From Agelaius tricolor (taxonomy: Eukaryota > Chordata > Aves > Passeriformes > Icteridae), in assembly GCA_023055355.1 (NCBI GenBank), contig JALJCS010000018.1:124001-188000 (forward strand): a stretch of 64,000 bases of DNA, given 5' to 3'. Under the pieces are notes generated by a model. The model was not told the DNA's origin. It saw only the letters and a program-made list of their open reading frames with translations, and did not search any database. Positions 11,301 to 23,591 of this stretch are shown here, piece after piece; the stretch's first letter is position 1; the number at the start of each line of letters is the position of its first letter. The position numbers and the translations under genes are program-made.

Positions 11301-12385
11301 CGACCCAATGTTCTGTGTGCGAAGAAGCCGCTTCTTCCTCCCCGGGAGACGGAGAGAGCGGAATCTTCCCAAAGGCGAAGATGCAAGCGGCACCACGCAG
11401 GCACAGTGTGGGCAGCATTCAGACTTAGAGAAACCAGTACTTTACCACTCTCCTGCCTTTTCCATTGTTATTATATTCGAAAGGAAAGAGTTTTGGACAA
11501 CTATCTTTTCCTTCCTTCAAAACTCTTTACAGACCTCCGTGCAAGCTTAGAACATGATTTTGGATGGTTTCTATACTGGCAGAGTTTCTCTTTGCAAGAT
11601 ATGGTGGAAAAGCTTTTTGCTGAGTGTTGAGCGGCAAGACACGCAGAAGACGCAGATACGGAGCTCTCCGAAGCTAAGTGCCGGTCGCCGGCTGCTTTCG
11701 GCACAAACCGCTTTTAGGTGCTCACCGCGACCGACCCAATGTTCTGTGTGCGAAGAAGCCGCTTCTTCCTCCCCGGGAGACGGAGAGAGCGGAATCTTCC
11801 CAAAAGCGAAGATGCAAGCCGCACCACACAGGAACAGTGTGGGCAGCATTCAGACTTAGAGAAAACAGTATTTTACCACTCTCCTGCCTTTTCCACTGAT
11901 ATTATATTCGAAAGGAAAGAGTTTTGGACAACTACCTTTTCCGTATTGCAAAACTCTTTGCAGACTTCCGTGCAAGTTTAGAAAATGATTTTGGATGTTT
12001 TCTATACTGGCAGAGTTTCTCTTTGCAAGATATGGTGGAAAAGCTTTTTGCTGAATGTTGAGCGGCAAGACACGCAGAAGACAGAGATACGGAGCTCTCC
12101 GAAGCTAAGTGCCGGTCCCAGGCGTCTTTCGGCAGAAGCCGCTCTCCAGCGCTCACCGCGACCGGCCCAATGCTCTGTGTGCGAAGAAGCCGCTTCTTCG
12201 CCTCCGGGGGACTCGGCTAGCAGCAGCTTCCGAAACGCGACAAACAAATATTAACACCACCGGCATTGTGTTCCGGGCGTCTTTCGGCACAAGCGCCGCA
12301 CCGGAGCGTACCGCCACCGGCACAATACTCTGTTCGCGAAGAACTCGATTCTTCGCCTCCCGAGATCTGAAAGAAGAAGCATAAG
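8390..12385 (+). repeat. ~430-bp satellite array, about nine units
   Basis: The marker AAGCTTTTTGCT (or a close variant) recurs near 8592, 9026, 9455, 9887, 10317, 10747, 11178, 11608 and 12040, giving a spacing of 429-434 bp. Each unit has an AT-rich half and a CpG-rich half with an inverted repeat (GCGAAGAAGC, one base, GCTTCTTCGC in the clearest unit). The 5' units are the most diverged and units 5-9 are more alike. A partial, degenerate tenth CpG-rich half closes the array at about 12270-12375. The open frames in the array reflect GC content and repeat, not genes. Confidence 0.95.
9165..9185. repeat. Palindromic core of satellite unit
   Basis: A perfect 10-bp inverted repeat with a one-base centre lies here. 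Equivalent positions in the other units (near 8741, 9597, 10027, 10455, 10887, 11317, 11748, 12180) keep the inner arms AGAAGC/GCTTCT with minor changes and are followed by CTCCGGGAG-type sequence. A protein-binding or hairpin role is possible, but nothing in the sequence proves it. Confidence 0.6.
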
Positions 12386-12901
12386 CTTAAGACGCCCTTA
12401 CCTCCATTGTGTACAGGTTTGGGCGCTCCTCTCGATTAATTGTGCTATTCCTGACAGCAGGTGTCGCTGTTGGTCAAGCTTTGAGTATGCTTAATAAGTT
12501 GCGATGCTGGGTGGTCAACCAACTCAAGGTAAGATCAGCGATTTTAAATCAGCTTCTCACTGGTGTAGATACCATTAGTCATTGCACACTGCAAACTAAT
12601 GCTGCTCTAGCTTTCTTGTTAGCACATGGTCACGAGTGTGAGGATTTTGAAGGAATGTGTTTTTTGAACCTCTCTAACCATTCTGCAGTCATTCACTGGA
12701 AACTCAAACAAGGACAAGATAACATGAAGAAATTGATTGGGAATGAGAGGGTTTGAGAGATGGGAAACAACTCGATGGTTGGAAGATCTTGTCAAGGGAA
12801 CTTTGTTGTTACTAGTAGTCATTATTATATTGCTTTTTGTTATTCCATGCATCATGAAACTGGTGAGCCTCTTGGAAGTAAATACAGTGAAAAGGGTTTA
12901 G
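12386..12901 (+). pseudogene. env: Alpharetrovirus-like env TM remnant
   Basis: Retroviral transmembrane-subunit remnant. An open frame from about 12409 to 12756 holds a hydrophobic N-terminal segment, then a stretch of the heptad/immunosuppressive-domain type (TLQTNAALAFLLAHGH), then C-x6-C with phenylalanine where a third cysteine often follows, then an N-linked site (NLS). A TGA closes that frame at 12754-12756. The membrane-spanning helix continues in another frame from about 12788 (LLLLVVIIILLFVIPCIMK) to a TAG at 12899-12901. The surface subunit, gag and pol are missing: the satellite array ends only about 20-30 bp upstream. The pattern best fits alpharetrovirus-like avian ERVs. It is broken by the frameshift and truncation. 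Confidence 0.8.
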
Positions 12902-12910
12902 CTGGTGCAA

Positions 12911-12928
12911 GACGAAGAAGGGGGAAAT
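12911..12928 (+). promoter_or_regulatory. Polypurine tract
   Basis: GACGAAGAAGGGGGAAAT, nearly all purine, sits directly before the TG that opens the following LTR and just after the env remnant. This is the position and composition of a plus-strand priming site. Confidence 0.75.
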
Positions 12929-13315
12929 TGTAGCAATGTATCTGAACCTCTTAGACTAAAGGGTGCACCAGCCATCCAGCTGGAATATGTTCTTCTCAGA
13001 ATTTTCTCAGAGCCCTCTGGAATTCATCAAGGTTACTAAGACATAAGCCCTGCTGAAAGAAGAAAGAGAAGCTGAGAAACCAAATTCCAAGACTACAAGA
13101 ACTCGATAACGGGGGGCAGCAAAGCGCCTGGACTGTAACCAAACGTATCTTCTGAGAGGTACACACAGAATGTGTGGACATAACAAAGGCACCAAGATAA
13201 AAATGCGGGCCTAGCGTGTGCAGAGATTTAGAATGTGTAAGTGCATCATGTCAACAATCAACGGCTTCTGCTTAATCCTCTTGCTCCGTTGTCCTGGAGT
13301 CCTGAATTTCCCACA
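12929..13315 (+). mobile_element. 3' LTR of alpharetrovirus-like ERV, family E
   Basis: About 387 bp from TGTAGCAATG to TTTCCCACA. The left edge is fixed by the polypurine tract, and the right edge is inferred from the CA end and the expected length. A TATA-like AAGATAAAAAT lies at about 13194-13204. The 5' partner LTR and the rest of the provirus are not present, so no target-site duplication can be checked. Confidence 0.6.
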
Positions 13316-16300
13316 AGGAAAGCCCTTCTAAAAGGGCTCTGATTTTAATGATAGTTGCTGTCTAGACGATGAATAATGGGAAGAGTTCTTTCAAATCCTT
13401 CCCTCGCTGACATCTGTAAGTTTCATCTTTTCCTGATTGTACTGGTGGCTATACATTAGTTATGACTAGAAAGGAATGAGTTTTAGGGATATGTGGCAAG
13501 GAAATTGGTAGCTCTGCTTCCATTTCCATTGTCTAAGAAGAATTCTGATTAGTTTTGGACTTTTCATAGACCTCTGACTAGATTGCATTTGTCTTTGATT
13601 GAGCCCGTAAATTTTAGGCTACTAGGCTTGACCAATGAATAGAAAAGGGAAAGTCACACAGCTTAGGTGGTTCTCTTGTCAACAACTTCTCAATAGTAGG
13701 GCGATTTCTGTCCTCAAGTTTGTTACTTCAGCTAGCAGATTATGCTCACTCCAAAAGAAGGTGAGAAGTTTGCTACCGTAAATGGTCCGATAATTCTTCC
13801 TGCTTCTTTGTGACTCTTTTGTATGACTGGATTCTGTATTATTGGAGTTTGTTATAAAAAGTTGGATTAAATTGCGTGCGTCCGCTCTTGGGGGAAACAG
13901 AGTATTTAGCCAATAACATCTAGGCTTTTATCGACCTGAGACTGTCTGAACGGACCGGACGCTTTAAACACAGTAATTCCTGCTAGTTCCAATTCCATTT
14001 TTAGACTCGACAAACCGAATGGTAAACCTGCACCAGTAGGGAGGGACATTGGACTTTCTCCTTTTTAGAGAGAAACTAATGAAAAAGCTTCAGCAGAATC
14101 ATAGCAGGCTGTAAAATAAGAAAAGCATCATGAAAAGAGGCCAATCCTATCCTCTTAGATATGGCTAGTTGTGATTGGACATGAATGAAATATGTCAACT
14201 CTGTGTTCCTGGGTATCACATCAGTAACAGCTACTTCAGCTGCTGTAGTTGTCTCCTAAAGCTAAGAACAGAATCCAAAGAATTGTGATTCCATGGTCCC
14301 AATTCACCCTGTGATGGTGACAGGTGAAAAAGGAGTGGAAGGTGCACGGGTAAATTAACTTGAATGGCCTATCTAAATCAGCAGCCACTGATTTCCTGAA
14401 AACTTCAACAGGTCAGTTGACCTGTTGGGATTCTTTTAATCCATGGTCATGTTTTTCTTGGGATTCTTGTAACCTTTCCCCATTCGTTCAGCCTTTGCCC
14501 TCAAGCCTTTGCTGACATTTCAAGTATCTCGACAAGCTGGAAATGTGTTGTCTTTCTTTATCATGTCATAATTCCCTTCAAAGGCTTGTTTGCCTCAAGT
14601 CTTATTTTTGCTGGTTTTCTGCTAGTTCATTGTCAGAGGGCAGCAGGTGCTTTGTAAGAGCAAGTACACAATCCTATAGCTTGCTTTTCTTTTGATTTGG
14701 CCTGTCTAGAAAACTGAATGACTGAACATTTCCGACAGAATTTTCTCTCCCCATTATGTTTCACCGGAAGGGCAGATGCAAATCATCTACTTAAACTCTT
14801 GGCACGGAAGAAAATAGTGGTTTGCTGCTGCATATAGGTAGAAGCTTACAAAAGGAAGGCCTTGGGCTGAGGCCCGATACTTTGGCTAAGTAGAAAAGGA
14901 CTATGGGAAGGTGAGGCCGCTGAATCAGAGGTAGATCAACAAGTTCTAGAATCGTCACGTGTTCACAGCGTGGCGTATGATGGTTGGTTGAATGAATTTT
15001 GTTATGGCTTAAAGCTATGGAACTGATAAAGGCCTGAGTGCTTCAAAAGCCTGGTTTTTGCAAAAAAGCAGCTCCCCTCTGCACTTGCCTGGGGACTCTG
15101 CATCACTAGGGACCCTCACTCCCAGTTTGCCAAGGAGATGATCAGTAGGAATGTTGCAGAGCTGCTGTGTCCATATGAACGGAATGGCAAAGAGTGAAGC
15201 GGTGGGTGTTTTTGGGCTTTAATACAACGCTGCTGCATTGGTGCCAGTTTAGTCGGTTTTCCATCAGTGGCCTTTCTGTCTAGAAGTACACTGCCCAGTC
15301 TTTCTAGCATGTGATGCCATTTCCTTCCTGTTGTTTTAATACCTTCCTTCAGTTGAAAGGATGATACAATCTTTACATTTTGAAGATCCCTGTTAGGAAA
15401 CACTAGGCCAGAGGAGTCATTGCTCCCTTTTCTTCTGCCTCCTTTGTAATTTTCAGAGACTCATTTCAAATTTCTGCTAATGTCGAGAAGAATACTGAGA
15501 CTACTCAGCAGGGTTGACGCTCTCAGCTGCTTTCCTCTTTCATACTGCTTCATACTGGATGTGACTTAATGGCCTGGTTTTGTCATCCGCATTTTGCTGT
15601 GATCTGTGAACACAAAAAGAAGTCTTTGTTTTTTGCAAGAACTACCCCTAGGAGGATTTGTGTTCCTTTTGATTTCTACGGTGTTAGCCCTGTTGCAGAA
15701 AAAAAGGAGATTGTACCCTCTTCTTGTGCTCTCATTCCCTCCTCTCTGCTTTGCATGTCCTAGTTAATCTACTGCCATGACTCATTTGGCATCATCTCAT
15801 CGTGCAAATTCTGCACAGTTGCATGGACTTACAAATGCCAGATGCCAAGGAGCTAATATAACCATTCAAAGATTAAAGAATTGTAGGGCTGGGCAAGTTC
15901 AGCTGCTGAAACTGTAAGTGGTTAAGTCATGCCATATTAAAGAGACAGAGCAAAGCAGTTCATCTAGGACTTTCAACTGGACACCTCTGAGAATAACAGC
16001 TTGACAGCAATGACACAGCCATCTTCCTAGCTGTATTCCAGAAAGAGAAAAGGGACACCTTCAATGGTTAAGATGTTTGGCATGAGAAAACAGCAAGAAA
16101 TGTAGCACAAAATACTTGAGCCAGATAAAGGGCGTTTTTCTCGTGAGAATTTTGCAGTTGTTCTTGCTTGTCTGCGCCTTTTCACAGAAGACAGGGAGGG
16201 CGTTCAATTATTATTGTTCTTTTGTTTTCTATTCTTGGCCTCCCTCTTTCCACCTGCCATTAACAATTTTGCCTTTCTTGACTGGCTTGTCTTTCTTTAC

Positions 16301-17593
16301 TTCTAGAAGGTTACATGAGGTCCTCCAACCTTGTCATAAACATTCGCAGACAGTGGAAAGGAGTAGAAGGTACATCTAAATGCACAAAACAGACCCAGAA
16401 AAATAGAGTTTTTTTACAGTCTTCTGTGAGAACAAGATATCTTTGAACTGAGTAATGCTTTAACTTTTAGTCCGCTCATTACTATTATTACAAGTGTTTG
16501 GCCTTTAGTACATAGCCTTTGAAATCATCCAGCCCAATATTTTTGGCTAATTTGGTTTTAGTTCTCTCGGGGACTTTGTTTCTTAAGGAATAGTCCAGAG
16601 CGAGAGCGTCCACGGTAGAGTTATGCTGCCATAATAAAAGCGTCGTAAATTCTGGTACAGTTTGTGCTGGTAATAGGTCTAGGAAAGAAAGGTTTTACAT
16701 CTTTTTTGACTTTCAAATGTAACCATTATTTGAAACAGTTAAGAGTTGGGCTTTCCCCCCCTCCAAAATACTTCTCTCTGGAATGTTACTCAGGGATTAC
16801 ACATAAAAGCTCACCCCGTAAAATATGTTGCGGATAATCTGCAGTAAGCGCAGCTTAGCAGCTAGAGATGATTATGTGGGTTAAATGACATTCCTTCCTT
16901 CTGCGGTGATGGAAACTCTGTCTACGCAGACATACTCAACAAAAGTTACCATGGCTTAGCTCCTCTCCTAAACTTCATGTGCATTTTAAAACTTTCCAAG
17001 AAGGTGAATTCAAGCTCCTTCATTGCTCTGTGCTGGAGTCCCAAGAAAATATCAGTGTGCTTTTTGTCATTTACAGCTGTCATTGCTTAGCTCTTGAACA
17101 TGAGACTCTCTCCTGACTGATGAAAGTTGTCTAGTTAAGAGTGGGTCAAAGACACGCTCCTGCTCTAGAAGGAGATGAGAAGGTTTCTGCAGTCTTTGTC
17201 ATCTCTACTGCTTGTGATTTCTAGACAAAACCAGTGGGAAGTTTTCTGAAGGCAGTCCAGAAGCTGGCAATATGGACAGCTTACAACCAAACACTTGCTG
17301 CACTGCTACCACGGTGATACCAGGAAGGACTTAAAAAATTTAAACGGGCAAACAAAGCAGTTGGAAGGAAAAGAACATTAACCATTATTCCAGTCTTCTA
17401 ATATATCCTCCTTTAAGTCATCATTTTCATGCAGTTTAACCAAGGCTTGCCTTGGTATCCCTCAAAAGGAATCTGAGACAGAGTAAGCTTTTTAATGCAG
17501 TAGATGTGACACGTGCAGGCCAAGTTGCCTTTGTTGACATCAAATGCCAGTTATGCTTGAGCTACCCTTTGCTTAAGGTACTTGGCTTACACT
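13316..17593. other. Long stretch with no recognised feature
   Basis: About 4.3 kb of AT-rich sequence. I found no CR1, LTR or exon that I could support. Open frames are 60-95 codons with no known domain (for example 15116-15403 minus and 16116-16379 plus). Short inverted text near 14400-14426 (AACAGGTCAGTTGACCTGTT) is a local palindrome. Confidence 0.4.
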
Positions 17594-17702
17594 AAGAATT
17601 TTACTCATCATTGAGCAAATTTTGCTGTCATGATTGAGTAAATTTTATTCATGATAGAGTGAATTTTACTGTCACTCAGAATTTTACTGTCATGATTGGC
17701 AT
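17594..17702 (+). repeat. ~22-bp degenerate tandem repeat
   Basis: Five imperfect units built on (G/A)AATTTTACT(G)TCATGATTGAG. The motif AATTTTAC or AATTTTGC recurs at intervals of roughly 20-25 bp. Confidence 0.8.
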
Positions 17703-20432
17703 GGAAACTTTTCAAGGAAAGCTCTGGATAGCAATGTTTGTGAAAAAACAGTATTTTATCTCCTGTATTTGTGTGAAGCAGGTAAGCCTTTTGCTGTCAC
17801 CAGTGTTGCTTACCCTTTCATGTCATATCCCTCTTCATATCCATATTCTGCTGAAGGCTTATTAATCTACTTTAACATTGGCACGTGGGATAAGACTCCT
17901 TTTCCTTTTAGAAAGCTAATGTCATTTGACCTACTGACAGTAAATAATTCATTAATTGTAAGTCCCCAGCTAGCATCTTTTACGCATATTCTAACCTTCT
18001 AAAGAAGTAACAAAAGCACTCTCCAATACTTGACTTTCTTAAGCACACAAAATGCTTCCCTCCTTTGCAGTTGGCATCTGTAAAATGAACCACATCTCTG
18101 CAGTATTTTAACGTGCACCATATTTAGCCAAGTAATTCAAAAGAAATAAAAAGCAGCCCCTTCAATTTGGAAATATTTTTGAATTGTTTTTGAACATACA
18201 AAACATACCCTTACCGTACGCATTGCATGCAGATTTAATCGTCGTGAAAGCAAACCCTATGTTTCTGTTGGGATAGCAGGGTTTTCCAGTTTCCACAATT
18301 GTTCTTGGCACAGTTTTCTACTTATGTGACTGTTAGGACACTCACAGGTACTTCTAAGGTACTGTAGTAAGCGGAGAAGGAGGAGAGGTTGTGCCTTATT
18401 TCTGGCTTCCTTTGGTTTTCTTTTTGGTTTTCTTCCTCTTGCTCTTTTTCATGTCACCTTTCTAGATACTGTGATTTAGATTTGCAGTTTACTAAGCTGT
18501 GTTTTCTGTCTGGAATTCTTTGAAATTCCGAGAGGAACCCCACCGGTAAATATGCATCTTTTTATGATTTGCTAGCTACATAGAAAATCTTCCTGCTGCT
18601 CTAAAATGCTTTTATTTGATATGCATTTTTATCACCATTCCAATGAAAAGAAAAGTTCCTCTAGTCACTGCTTTTGTACTGGATTCAGTTCAATGTGCAC
18701 TAACGGTGCAAAAAAGTCCTGCTGGAAGAAAGGAGCTGCATACCAAGCTTGACCAAGACATGTGCTACAAGGGTCTTGGAAAGGTTCAAAGTTTCTCTAC
18801 CTTTCTGGCAGTCTGTCTTCACAGCAGGACTTGATGAGGGATTTTGCTGGCGTTTCTTTGACAGAAAGCAATAACAAAGCAAGCAAAATGGAGCAGCAAA
18901 AGAAGATAGCAGCAAAAGGTACATTATCCCCTCTGTTATTATCATTGTCGAAAGAGATTTTTTCTCGCCATGTTACCTCAAATACCTTAGTAGAGCTAAA
19001 GACTAGAAAAACGCAGCTCTGTTCTGGTTCATTAAAAGCAAAGCCATCTGTGGACAGAAGTGCCCAGCGTGATGCTGGGAACTCCTAGCTGGTTTCAGTA
19101 AGCTGTCTGGAGAACGGCATTTTCGGTGGGCTTTACTAGCGTGTCTGTAAGGAGGGGGAGTTTATGTGCAGCTTTGAGCCCTGAGAGTGCCATAGGCAAA
19201 GAGACCCATCGTGTAGCTCTCTGAGCAGCCACAGCACACTGAGGCATGATGGATTACTCGCAGAGTTCACGTGGTAGAAAGGTTTTCTGCCCCCGTGAAG
19301 GACGACACATCCATTTTCTTGAATAGAGCCATTCTGTAGGTTACAATGGTAACTTGAATTCATCAAGTTTGTGCTATTTGTACAATGGCAGTGAGCTTGG
19401 ATTCTTAAGCTTCTCGTGTTTGACCTGTTTCCTGTTTCAGTAAATAGCAAAACTTCCAAGGACTGCAGCGACAAGAAGATGAAGCTGCTAGTGTATTTCA
19501 ACTGTTTGCCTAATAAAATGGTGATTTTTGCACATATTCGCAATGGAAATTTACGGTACCGAAACACCAGCTCTGCTCAGGGCAATTCTGAAATTGACTT
19601 GAGCTCTTTTGCCTGTTTCTTAGCAGGTGAACTGAGATACTTCTAGCTTCCAAGGCAAGGCGTTTGACAGCAGCTTCAAAAAGGCCCAGGCTGTTGGATG
19701 AAAAGGTGAAAAAACTGAGGGAAATGGGGGGAAATTTCACTTCTGGTTTATGTCATAGATTCAGCCAGATGATCAACAAGCATTAGTTTGATGAGGTACC
19801 AGCGTAGTCTTTCACTCTTGCAGATCCCCAAAAGCTTAACCATCCGGCAGCTTCTTCCTTGCAACAAGTGCCACAGCCAAAAGCCAGGCCTGGCCGTCAC
19901 CTTCTCCTCGCAGCCTACAAACTCTGCCAAACGTACCGGTGCTTCTCACTTTCCTTCTCAGCTACATGGACAAGCACATCCTCTCCATGTCTCCGAGTCC
20001 TTAGTGAAACCAAACAGCGGTTCACCTTCAAACAGCTCAGTGTGCCAGGACAGAAAGATTTCACTGGCCTGTCCCCTTGCTTTTTCCTTGCAGCCTTTTA
20101 TTTTCAGAGCACACACCGAGGCATTGCACTTTGCTTCTCAGCTGAGTGCATTGCCATATTGCTGGAGTCCCACACGTCCATCTCCTTCTCGCACTAACTG
20201 CTTCTGTTGAAACATGCTGATGTGATGTGCCTTCCTGCTCAGCTATTCACACAGTCACATTCTATGTCCTGCTTGCAGTCTGAATCTAAAAGGAGACGTT
20301 TCTGACTATGTCTCACAGACACAGATGTACCAGGATGAAAAGGTTGCTTGGACCTTGCCACTTACGTTCAAAAACATCCATTCACTCCACAATCAAGAGA
20401 CACCTTTCTTTGCTTTACATCCTGCAAACTTC
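17703..20432. other. Stretch with no recognised gene
   Basis: No exon, LINE or LTR that I can support. From about 19790 the plus strand becomes C/T-rich and carries a motif, TGCCAGGACA, that recurs further on (see findings). The open frame at 19788-20210 has no recognisable domain. Confidence 0.4.
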
Positions 20433-20462
20433 ACTCACACACACACACACACACACACACAG
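20433..20462 (+). repeat. (CA)n microsatellite
   Basis: About thirteen uninterrupted CA dinucleotides after TTCACT. Confidence 0.97.
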
Positions 20463-20579
20463 AGACACAAGAGCTACGCACTTTCTTTCTTTCTTTCTTA
20501 GCTGCACACACTCACCTATTTCCCACCTTGACCTCTCTACCACTTCTCCTTCGGCCTTGCTGTGCATGGACATTTCCTG

Positions 20580-21800
20580 TTAAGATACCCATTGTGTTGC
20601 CTATCCCTCCCCCACATTGCCTTGCCTTTCCTACCCAATCTTGCATTTCCTTGTCATTGCTGACAATTCCTTTCTTTTCCCTTGCCTTCCTGACCCATGC
20701 ATGTCCTTCCCTTGCCCTTCATAGCAACCCAGTGCCTTGTATTGACTTGCTCACCTATCCTTCTTTTCCTTCCCATTTGTCCAGCTCCAATCTTTCATTT
20801 CCTTCTCCTTCTAGGACTCTTATTGCCTTGTCTCCCTCTCTTTTGCCCTGCCTGGCAAAGCCACCACTTGTCTGGCCTTGTCCTTGAACCCCTTCCTTGC
20901 CTTGCATTACCTTGCTCACCAGTCCCCCACCTGGAATTCACCACCTCTCTTCTTGTGGAATCTCTTCAACAGGCATTGCCCTGCCTGCTTCTCCTAGGAT
21001 TCTCCAGGCTTCCACTGGCTATTTTTTCTCAAGGCCCAGCGTTTCAGGAGCTTGTGAGAAGAAGCCTGGAGGAGGCCCCGTGCAAGCACACCTATCTGTC
21101 CTGACAGCTTTCTTCTGACATCTATGCTTCCATGTCTTGAATTTTGGACACAAAGTTCATCTTTCACCCTTGGGCTTCAGGGGCAGAATGACAGTTCTTT
21201 TGCATACAAAGGAAAGCAGGCAACCCAAGTGTCTTAGGTGCAGATTAGACATGACCCATGCAAGATCAAGGCTGGACAGAGCGGTCCGTCCGGGCCGCTT
21301 TTGTGTACCAGCAATCTTTGAATGGACCTGCCTCTTGCCTTGCATTGGGCAACCAACCAGTTTCCTTGCCATGCCCTGCTCATTCTCCATTGCTTTGCAT
21401 TCCCTTGCATACCCATGCCTCACATTTGACCTGCCTGCAGTTTTCCTACAGGGCTTGGCCTTGCCTAGCCCTTCCGGTTACCATTACCTCCTATGCCCAG
21501 CCTTGCCTCTAACTTCTGGCACTTGTCTCACCTACCACTCCATTTGCTTTCCCCTCACGGCTTCAGTCTTGCCAACCTGTCCCTTGACTTGCCTACAATT
21601 GCCTACGCTTGCTTTGCATTGCCTTCCCTGCATGGAAGGCAAGGCAAAGAGTGGTAGACAAGGCAAAGCAAAGCCAGGAAGTTATTGGAAGGGCTAGGCA
21701 AGGCAGACATAGGCAAGCAAGCAAAGCTAGGGTAGGGTAGGCTAGGAAAACTAGGCATGGTACTGGAGGCAAGGCAAAGCCAAGTGACTTGGAGTGCCTT
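20580..21800. repeat. CCTTG-rich low-complexity tract with strand switch
   Basis: Up to about 21630 the plus strand is dominated by degenerate TTGCC/CCTTG words. Immediately after, it is dominated by GGCAA words. The switch centres on a hairpin, CCTTCCCTGCATGGAAGG, at about 21621-21638. Frames such as 20348-20887 and 21603-22187 minus are biased translations of this tract. Confidence 0.7.
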
Positions 21801-23214
21801 TCCTTGCTTGGGAAGTAAAAGATATGGTGGCAATGTTGGTAGGGCTGATGATAAGGTATCGTGGGAAGGTATAGTACAGCAAGACATTTCTGTCCTGGTC
21901 CTTTCTGTGTAGGAGCCATTGTTGGACAGAGTCAGTACCGGACGTGGTATGCAACTTTTGCTCAGTAAGTTCCTGAAGGAGAACAGCAATGCTTTCTCAT
22001 GGGAAGGAAAGAACTTAGCCCCAGTGTTGGAGGTGCAGATAAGAAGCTGTGTCGTGCAGCTTAAGGGCGGCAGCAACTTTCTATGCTGGCATATTTGGTT
22101 TGGAAGCACTGACTCAATTTGTACAATCATGGAGTCGGTATCCATCTTTGGAAGGCAGTCTCCTTCCTGCAAGAATCCATTTGGCATGTGTTTTCCACTT
22201 TCTCAAGGCAGCCTTCTTGAAATTCTGCCAGCACACTTCTTTTGGACAAGGTAAAGAGCTGCGCTGGGTCTTGGTGTGCAGCCTAGCTAGTGCCCCGCAC
22301 AGGTAATGCCCAATAACAGTGGTCTGACACCTTTGTAGAGGATCAGGCCCTGGATGCTTTGGATTTTGGAGGAGGGGATGCCATTTCTTTTGAGATGGGC
22401 TTCTAGTTCCTCCTCCCTTTGGCAAAGTTTGGGTGGCCACTTTGGGTGGTCTCAGTGAATTGAAAGGCTTTTCCCAATAGGCAGTTCTCTGGGTTCGAGT
22501 TGTTGAACTGTCAGTGGCAATGCAGAGGCCAGGCCAGGCCTCTGCAGGACAGGTTTTTGTCCCTTGTAGCTTTAGGGACTGTGTGAGCAGTCCCTGGTGC
22601 CATCCCATTTGGATCCTGACTCTGAGAGATTGAAGGCTTACGGTGGTACCTAGAGCTGAGAAGGAAAGTGGCGATAGCAGGGTGCACGTCTATAGTTTGA
22701 TGGGTGCAATTGAAATTGTAGGCAGCAAAGAGCTTTCTCCACCAACAGTTTTGCGAGCTCGGCCAACATTTTCAAGTTTGTTACCAGGCTCTGTGAGAGA
22801 GAAAAAGTTTGTTAGGGCAGAAGATCTGGTGTCGGCCTTTGAGTGTGGGGCAAAGAAGAGTATCCACTTGGAAGGGGAAGATCAGTGACATCTTTTTGTC
22901 CTGACACAGTTGATTGGAGAGCAGGGACGTTTCTGACTTGGCTGGGTCCTGGGGGTGGTTGTGAGCTGGGCTCGGTGCCTGTCCTGGTTTTGTGAGTTGA
23001 CAATGCTGTGGTGTGGTTATTTAGAAGAGCGCTGACAGTGCCCAGGAAAAGGACAAGCACTTTTCTAGCCCAGCCCCGTTCGTGTGGGAGCAGTGTAGGG
23101 ACAAGAGCTCCGCTGTGGATCCTGGCTCTCGGGTACTGACAGAATGGGATCCTGCATGTAGCCCAGAAGGAAGAAGAATTGTCGTGAACGGCGGGAGAAA
23201 TGCGACACACCATA
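21801..23214. other. Possible internal remnant left of minus-strand LTR
   Basis: If the LTR at 23215-23591 is the 5' LTR of a minus-strand ERV, its interior would lie here. On the minus strand a TGG-starting sequence begins two bases after the LTR edge, as a primer-binding site would. The open frame at 22812-23228 minus does not resemble a retroviral protein that I recognise, so this stretch is left unassigned. Confidence 0.3.
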
Positions 23215-23591
23215 TGCGTGAATGGCAAATCCCAAAGTTTATTGAAAACTCAGACATATTTATATTGGTGTTAATGAAGCTTATACATATTGCAAAAGCT
23301 GAGTTCATTATTGGTTAAAGCACACTTGGATCAACCACACCTACTTCTATCTTCTAATAATTATTTTGCTTCTATGTTTGCATTCTTCCAGCTTCTCTAC
23401 CTAAGATATCTACATTTTCTGGCAAGCGATTTTCTCCCCCGTCTTCCCGTTTCAGAGAAGGTCACTGTGACCTTTGTCAGCGATTGGACACTGGTTGCTT
23501 AGTTCCCAGCTTGTATCCCCTATCCTTATCCATCGGTATCACATTGAAATGTCCTTTCTCAGCTAACCAATTATCCAAAAAGCTCTCTACA
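23215..23591 (-). mobile_element. Candidate ERV LTR, minus strand, family F
   Basis: Read on the minus strand this 377-bp interval starts TGTAGAGAGC and ends CCATTCACGCA. It contains TATAAATATG, and an AATAAA about 25-30 bp later shortly before the end. That order and spacing are those of a compact alpharetrovirus-type LTR, and its length is close to that of the 12929-13315 element. No target-site duplication was found, so it is either part of a larger element or the edges are slightly wrong. Confidence 0.5.

Noticed and set aside
8930..12254. Series of similar open frames of 80-179 codons on both strands
   Set aside because: They repeat with the 430-bp satellite period, overlap on both strands, and owe their openness to GC content. 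No domain is recognisable.
16660..16690. ACAGTTTGTGCTGG, also found in the satellite
   Set aside because: Only 14 bases match and neighbouring sequence does not, so it is not evidence of an outlying satellite unit.
20348..21697. Frames of up to 186 codons rich in Pro, Ser, Cys and Leu
   Set aside because: Low-complexity CCTTG tract; all three plus frames are similarly open.
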